From Frankiales bacterium (GTDB lineage Bacteria; Actinomycetota; Actinomycetes; JAFAQI01), in the NCBI GenBank assembly GCA_025980465.1, contig JAICXJ010000010.1:1-64000 (forward strand): 64,000 bases of DNA. Reading direction: 5' to 3'. The stretch's first letter is position 1. Each line of letters starts with the position of its first letter. Both the position numbers and the translations under genes were made by a program. Of the stretch, positions 59,501-64,000 are shown piece by piece. Under the pieces are notes generated by a model, which saw nothing but the letters and a program-made list of their open reading frames with translations, was not told the DNA's origin and did no database searches.

Positions 59501-60047
59501 CGCGGGCGCCTTTCAATCCTTTGGTGTCACGCGACGTGACGCGCTGTGGGTCGCGGGTGCGGCCGCTGCGGTGAGGCCAGGTCAATTCGAGCTGGCGGCG
59601 ATCGAGGAGACCGACGCGCCGCAGCTGCCGTTCATGACCGAGCCGGAGGAGATGGTGGCCGATCTCTGGGCGACCGGAGTGACGCCGCTGACCTATCCCA
59701 CCGTGCTGGTCCGTAGCCGGCTCGATGCGATGGGGGTGATCAGTGCTGCGGGGCTGCGACTGCTCGACGACCACACCCGGGTCACGGTGGGTGGGGTGGT
59801 GACCCACCGGCAGCGCCCGGCTACCGCGCGAGGGGTCACCTTCGTCAATCTCGAGGACGAGACCGGGATGATCAACGTGATCTGCACGAAGGAGATCTGG
59901 GCCCGCTATCGCAAAGCGGCCCGGGGTTCGGCGGCGTTGCTGATCCGCGGCATGCTGCAGCACAGCGACGGGGTGGTCAACGTGATGGCCGAGCGAATCG
60001 CACCATTGCCGCTCGGGGTGCGCCCGGCGGCTCGAAACTTCCGCTGA
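56598..60047 (+). CDS. dnaE2: error-prone DNA polymerase III alpha subunit DnaE2
   Basis: PHP domain YAELHAHSSFSHLDGASTPEEMVEEAARLGLEGLALTDHNGMYG; polymerase PPDIDVDIESGRREEVIQYVYE; 1149 aa. Confidence 0.95.
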   Translation: MGWGNPPIPWRELERRLSNRRPGWRPEDPVTDYSEPGFPGDGGDSVAESDLGAQSRHRPAYEPKPLDRPRDAIPYAELHAHSSFSHLDGASTPEEMVEEAARLGLEGLALTDHNGMYGVVRFAEAAEAVGMPTIYGAELSLDIPIPRTRTEQLTVARSGMPDPAGRHLLVLARDPQGYARLCRAMSAAHRRGGAKGRPVYDLDEVTELSGGHWVVLTGCRKGPVRTALEAGPLGTFGLDPARRALDELIGRFGRDNVVVELGFARDPVADERYDALVGLADGAGLPALATTAAHYHAPPRRPLATAMAAVRARRSLDEIDGWLPAWADAHLRTGEEMSARFARWPGVIETAARLGRELAFPIGLIAPQLPPFPVPAGHTEMSYLRELTMKGARDKYGPPGGRTPEGGSNAKAYAQIEHELTVIEELNFPGYFLVVWDIVRFAGEAGILCQGRGSAASSAVCYALSITAVDAVAYGLLFERFLAAERGEPPDIDVDIESGRREEVIQYVYELHGRDHAAQVANVITYRPRSAVRDVAKALGYSTGTQDAWSKQIEHGYHARVPTPNSESDVDIPEPVLTLANELADAPRHLGIHSGGMVICDRPIVEVCPVEWGRMPGRTVLQWDKDDCAAIGLVKFDLLGLGMLSAIRYSFELIEDWYGVRYDLSTIPKEAACVYDMVCAADTVGVFQIESRAQMATLPRLRPRCFYDLVIEVALIRPGPIQGDSVHPYIRRRHGREPITYIHPSLKPALERTLGIPLFQEQLMQLAVAAAGFSNAEADQLRRAMGSKRSAAKIDALRQRLYQGMAANGITGDDADEIVDKIRAFAAFGFAESHAISFALLVYASSWLKLHYPAAFCAALINAQPMGFYSPQSLVADARRHGVETRGPDINISSDKASLEDGPGPSQCPCLEAPQPVVRLGLSSVRTIGDELAEKIVAIRDASGRFASMTDLAHRVGLSTDQMEALATAGAFQSFGVTRRDALWVAGAAAAVRPGQFELAAIEETDAPQLPFMTEPEEMVADLWATGVTPLTYPTVLVRSRLDAMGVISAAGLRLLDDHTRVTVGGVVTHRQRPATARGVTFVNLEDETGMINVICTKEIWARYRKAARGSAALLIRGMLQHSDGVVNVMAERIAPLPLGVRPAARNFR

Positions 60048-60217
60048 CCAGTGCCCGTTACCTCCCGCGTGTCCTCACGCCACGCCGACCGACGCGGAAC
60101 TCATAGCAAACGCTGAGCGAAACCAGGTCAAGCCTCACAGGTACTCGACCGACAGTGGGGTACCGGTGTAACCAGACGGGCTGACATCGGTCCCGCGCTG
60201 GACTCGCTGGAGGGCCT

Positions 60218-60865
60218 GTGAATTCGACAACGGTCGACGCCCCCCACCGGCCGCAGCTTCGTACCATCCTCACCCACCTTGGGATGAGCCTGCTGACCGC
60301 GACCATCATTCCCAGCCTGCTGTTCACGATCTCGCTGCTCGCCGGCAACATCTGGAGTGCCCTGATCGTCGCGCTGCTGTGGTGTTACGGCTCGATGGCG
60401 TGGCGGATGTCGCGGCGCAAGCGAGCCTCCGGGTTGCTGCTTCTCACCGTCATCGGGCTCACCGCCAAGACCGCGTTCGCGCTCGCCAGCGGCAGCACCT
60501 GGTTCTACTTCCTTCAGCCGGCGATCGCCGATTCGATCATCGCGGCGGTGTTCATCGCCTCGCTGACCACCGCCCGTCCGATCGTGGCTCGGGTAGCGCA
60601 CGACTTCTATCCGATGGATGCCGACGTGGCGCAGCGCCCGAAGGTGCAGCGGCTGTTCTGGCGACTGACGCTGTTCTGGGCGTTCGTCTGCCTCAGCAAG
60701 GCGGTGATCACGGTCTGGTTGTTGCATTCGATGTCGACGGTCAGCTTCGTCGCGATCAAGGGCGCCTTGATGACCGGCATTCTGCTCGCCGCGACCGCGA
60801 TAACCGTGGCCGCGGCGGTACGAGTCGCTCGCAGCGAGGGTCTCCTACACGCCGCAACCGCGTAG
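60218..60865 (+). CDS. VC0807-family-like integral membrane protein
   Basis: MSLLTATIIPSLLFTISLLAGNIWSALIVALLWCYGSMAWRMSRRKRASGLLLLTVIGLTAKTAFALASGS; ~6 TM. Confidence 0.6.
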   Translation: MNSTTVDAPHRPQLRTILTHLGMSLLTATIIPSLLFTISLLAGNIWSALIVALLWCYGSMAWRMSRRKRASGLLLLTVIGLTAKTAFALASGSTWFYFLQPAIADSIIAAVFIASLTTARPIVARVAHDFYPMDADVAQRPKVQRLFWRLTLFWAFVCLSKAVITVWLLHSMSTVSFVAIKGALMTGILLAATAITVAAAVRVARSEGLLHAATA

Positions 60866-60882
60866 CCAGCCCTTCTGGTTGG

Positions 60883-60929
60883 CCTGTCAGTGCGCTCGGC
60901 GCCGTCTGAGCGCGCGATTTCCTGACAGG
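60883..60929. terminator. bidirectional terminator in convergent intergenic gap
   Basis: Nested stems CCTGTCAG/CTGACAGG and GCGCTC/GAGCGC. Confidence 0.6.
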
Positions 60930-60946
60930 TCGGTACCGCCCGTAGG

Positions 60947-62143
60947 TCAGTCGAGGGGGAGTACGACGTCAGGGAGCGGGTGCCGGTAGAGCCTGGCGGC
61001 GTTCTCGCTACACATCTTGCGGAGCTCGTCAGCAGGGATGTGGCCCCACGCCTTCTCGATGACGTCCTGGGTGTCAGGCCAGGTGCTGTCGCCGTGGGGA
61101 TAGTCGACCTCGACCATGATGTGATCCACCCCGATGCGGTGCCGGGTGTCGATGGTCGACGGGTCGTCGATCGTGCAGAACCAGAAGTTGCGCTGCAGCA
61201 CCTCGGACGGTCGAAGGTCCCAGCCCAGCCCGTAGCCGGAGCGATCGACGATGTTGTCGAGCCGGTCGAGCAGCATTGCCACCCAGCCGATCCCACCCTC
61301 GCTCATCGCGATCTTCAGATTCGGATGGCGCACGGCGTGGCCCGACCACAGCCATTCGGTGCATGCCTGTAGCGATTGCTGGCCGAACAGCGTCGCCGAC
61401 AGCTGTACGGCGGGGGAGCCGGCCGGCAGCGCAGGGAGGCCGGAGCTCCCGACGTGTAGCGAGATGACGGTCTCGGTCGCTGCGCAGGCGGCGACGATCG
61501 GCTCCCAGTGGGGATCCCACAGTGAGGGCAGGCCGATCTCATGCGGGCGTTCCGGGAAGGTGACCGAGGTGAAGCCACGCGCGGCGTTGCGTTCGATCTC
61601 CGCAACGGCGAGCTCAGGGTCCGACAGGTAGGTGATCCCCATCGGGATGATCCGGGTCGGATGCGCCGAGTACCACTCCTCGAACAACCAGTCGTTCCAG
61701 GCACGCGTGCACGCCAGGCCGAGATCGCGTTCCTCGGCCGCGAAGAACACCCGGCCGCAGAACCCGCTGATCTGCGACGGGAAGTTCATCGACGCCCAGA
61801 CCCCGTTGATGTCCATGTCGGCGACGCGGGCGTCGACGTCGTAACAACCGGGCCGCATCTGGTCGAAGCGAAACGGCTCCATCGTCACCGTCTCGGGCCG
61901 CCGTCCGGCGACCGCGTTCACCCCGATCTGGCTGTACTTGAGTCCCTCGAACTCCCAGACCTGGTAGCCGCGCGAGGTCTCGACGATGCGCGGAGCGCGA
62001 TCCGCCAGCGCGACCGGGAGCCGTCCTTCGAACAGGTGCGGCGGCTCGACGACGTGGTCGTCGACCGAGATCACCGTGTAGCGGACGTCACGTGGCGCCG
62101 GCTCCGGGAGAAAGAGCGCAGGGTCCAGCGCCGTCGTGCCCAC
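60947..62143 (-). CDS. amidohydrolase-2 family metal-dependent hydrolase
   Basis: YTVISVDDHVVEPPHLFEGRLP...LKIAMSEGGIGWVAMLLDRLDNIVDRS...HIMVEVDYPHGDSTWPDT. Confidence 0.9.
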   Translation of the reverse strand: MGTTALDPALFLPEPAPRDVRYTVISVDDHVVEPPHLFEGRLPVALADRAPRIVETSRGYQVWEFEGLKYSQIGVNAVAGRRPETVTMEPFRFDQMRPGCYDVDARVADMDINGVWASMNFPSQISGFCGRVFFAAEERDLGLACTRAWNDWLFEEWYSAHPTRIIPMGITYLSDPELAVAEIERNAARGFTSVTFPERPHEIGLPSLWDPHWEPIVAACAATETVISLHVGSSGLPALPAGSPAVQLSATLFGQQSLQACTEWLWSGHAVRHPNLKIAMSEGGIGWVAMLLDRLDNIVDRSGYGLGWDLRPSEVLQRNFWFCTIDDPSTIDTRHRIGVDHIMVEVDYPHGDSTWPDTQDVIEKAWGHIPADELRKMCSENAARLYRHPLPDVVLPLD

Positions 62144-62146
62144 CGC

Positions 62147-63046
62147 CTAAGTCTCCGCCGAGACCGGCGCCGAGTCATCCGAGGTCCACGGCCTTGCGCT
62201 CAACAGCCAGCTGAGGAAGCCGGCCGCGAGGACGCCGACCAGGGTCCAGCCGAGGTTCGTCGTGCCGACCCCGACGTACTTCAGACCCGAGGCGAAGATC
62301 ACGAACGTGATGACCGGCCGGATGTAGCGGTCGGGGGCGCGTGAGGAGAAGAAGGAGCCCACGATCACGGCGGGGACGCTGCCGATGATCAGTGAGGTCG
62401 TGACTGCGAAGGAGACGTGCCCGAACGCCAGGGCGCCGAGGGCCGCCGCCGCGGTCAGCGGGAGCGCCTGGGTCAAGTCGGTGCCGACGAGCTGGTTCGC
62501 GCCGATGGTGGGATAGAGGAACAGCAACAGCACGATCATCAGCGAGCCGGCACCGACAGATGTCATGCCGACGACGAACCCGCCGACCATGCCGACGAGG
62601 ATGGTGCGGATCGGCAGCACGGTGATCTCGGTGATCCGGCCCTCCCGGCTGTTCCTTGCCCGCCGGTCCATGACGAAGCGCAGTACGAGCGCCCCGGCGC
62701 CGAGCAGCAGGGCACTGCCCAGTGCGCGCTCGACGTTGGTCTGGGCGTCCGTGGAGTCGCCGAACAGGTGAAGCACGTAGGCGCCGAGGAACGCCGTCGG
62801 CACCGAGCCCATGGCAAGGAAGCTGACCATGCGCAGGTTGACCGTGCCCTTGCGCAGGTGCACCAGCGAGCCGAGCGGCCGCATCACGACGGCAGCGACC
62901 AGATCGCTCGAGATCGCCTTGGCGGGAGTGACGTTGAACAACAGGATCAACATCGGCGTCATGAGCGCGCCGCCACCGGCTCCGGTCGTGCCGACGAGCA
63001 GTCCGATGACCGCGCTGCCGAGCACGATGTAGGGGTCGATATGCAC
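62147..63046 (-). CDS. sulfite exporter TauE/SafE family protein
   Basis: VIGLLVGTTGAGGGALMTPMLILLF...GFVVGMTSVGAGSLMIVLLLF duplicated TauE motif. Confidence 0.9.
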   Translation of the reverse strand: MHIDPYIVLGSAVIGLLVGTTGAGGGALMTPMLILLFNVTPAKAISSDLVAAVVMRPLGSLVHLRKGTVNLRMVSFLAMGSVPTAFLGAYVLHLFGDSTDAQTNVERALGSALLLGAGALVLRFVMDRRARNSREGRITEITVLPIRTILVGMVGGFVVGMTSVGAGSLMIVLLLFLYPTIGANQLVGTDLTQALPLTAAAALGALAFGHVSFAVTTSLIIGSVPAVIVGSFFSSRAPDRYIRPVITFVIFASGLKYVGVGTTNLGWTLVGVLAAGFLSWLLSARPWTSDDSAPVSAET

Positions 63047-63131
63047 CCAGATCTCCCTTCGGATTCACCAGAATCCGCATCGCCTTAGTGGACAATCTAG
63101 CCTGTCCGAGTCGACTTACAGGGAAAACGCG

Positions 63132-63191
63132 CGGAAGATGAGATACCGGAAGATCTCCCGGCTAGTAATGAATAAGCGATAGAATCTCCGG
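63132..63191. promoter_or_regulatory. candidate regulatory region of lat
   Basis: CGGAAGAT direct repeats at 63132 and 63147, near-palindrome CCGGAAGATCTCCCGG 63146-63161, -10-like TAGAAT 63180-63185, inverted ATCTCCGG 63184-63191. Confidence 0.45.
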
Positions 63192-63233
63192 TAGACAGGC
63201 CACTCGCCTCAGTGATCTACCGCGGGAGATGTG

Positions 63234-64000
63234 ATGACCGAGCTGCAGCACTCCGCCGTCCCGCCCACCGAAGTACATGCCAGGCTCGCCGAGCATCTCC
63301 TCGTCGACGGATTCCGGTTGGTGCTCGACGTCGAGCGCAGCAATGGCAGCTGGCTGGTCGACGCCCGCGACGGCCGCGAATACCTCGATCTGTACACGTT
63401 CTTCGCATCGGCGCCGCTGGGCGCCAACCCACCCGGCCTCGCCGACGACCCCGAGTTCATGCAAGAACTGGCGGTTGTGGCGGCGAGCAAGCCGGCCAAC
63501 CCCGACGTCTATTCGACTCAGCTCGCCGAGTTCGTCGAGACCTTCGTTCGCGTTCTTGGCGATCCGGCGCTTCCTCACCTGTTCTTCGTCGAAGGCGGTG
63601 CGCTTGCTGTCGAAAACGCCCTCAAGACCGCGTTCGACTGGAAGAGCCGGCGCAACGAGGCCGCCGGCCGGTCGCGAGAGCTCGGGGGCAAGGTCATGCA
63701 TCTCACCCGCGCTTTCCACGGCCGGTCCGGCTACACGATGTCGCTGACTAACACGGACCCGACCAAGACCGACCGGTTCCCGAAGTTCGACTGGCCACGC
63801 ATCGACGTACCCGCGATGAGGTTTCCGATCGAGGCGCATCTGGCCGAGATCGAAGCCGCCGAGGCTCGCGCAATCGAGCAAGCCAATGCTGCCTTCGCCG
63901 CCCACCCGCACGACATTGCGTGCTTCATCGCCGAGCCGATCCAGGGCGAGGGCGGCGACAACCACCTGCGGCCAGAGTTCCTCCAGGCGATGCAGGCGTT
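63234..64000 (+). CDS. lat: L-lysine 6-transaminase (lysine epsilon-aminotransferase), N-terminal part; runs off window end
   Basis: LVLDVERSNGSWLVDARDGREYLDLYTFFASAPLGANPPGL...FFVEGGALAVENALKTAFDWKSRRN...CFIAEPIQGEGGDNH; no stop before the edge. Confidence 0.9.
   Translation, partial: MTELQHSAVPPTEVHARLAEHLLVDGFRLVLDVERSNGSWLVDARDGREYLDLYTFFASAPLGANPPGLADDPEFMQELAVVAASKPANPDVYSTQLAEFVETFVRVLGDPALPHLFFVEGGALAVENALKTAFDWKSRRNEAAGRSRELGGKVMHLTRAFHGRSGYTMSLTNTDPTKTDRFPKFDWPRIDVPAMRFPIEAHLAEIEAAEARAIEQANAAFAAHPHDIACFIAEPIQGEGGDNHLRPEFLQAMQA

Overview
High-GC actinobacterial-type chromosomal window with dense coding on both strands and many GTG starts. I recognised no tRNA/rRNA genes, CRISPR array or transposon. 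It is mostly housekeeping and metabolic operons: acnR-acn; an M16 protease pair with membrane proteins; small membrane protein-murT-gatD; an NCS1 permease / fungal-type cytosine deaminase / upp operon; siroheme synthase; tldD-tldE; biotin-dependent acyl-CoA carboxylase; acs-satP-phosphotriesterase-like; a TetR / BVMO / SDR / WS-DGAT cluster; a SigL-like ECF sigma / anti-sigma operon; a contiguous imuA-imuB-dnaE2 mutagenesis cassette; and the start of a lysine epsilon-aminotransferase gene. The observations most worth follow-up are: (1) two identical 17-bp palindromes plus a degenerate third and a hairpin in the 93-bp imuB-dnaE2 gap; (2) a perfect LexA-type box at imuA with a possibly leaderless promoter; (3) a yeast Fcy1-like cytosine deaminase inside a bacterial pyrimidine-salvage operon closed by a strong terminator; (4) a phosphotriesterase-family hydrolase tightly coupled to acetate uptake and activation genes; (5) a SigL-like promoter in front of the sigma operon. 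All family calls come from reading the translated ORFs and no database search was run.
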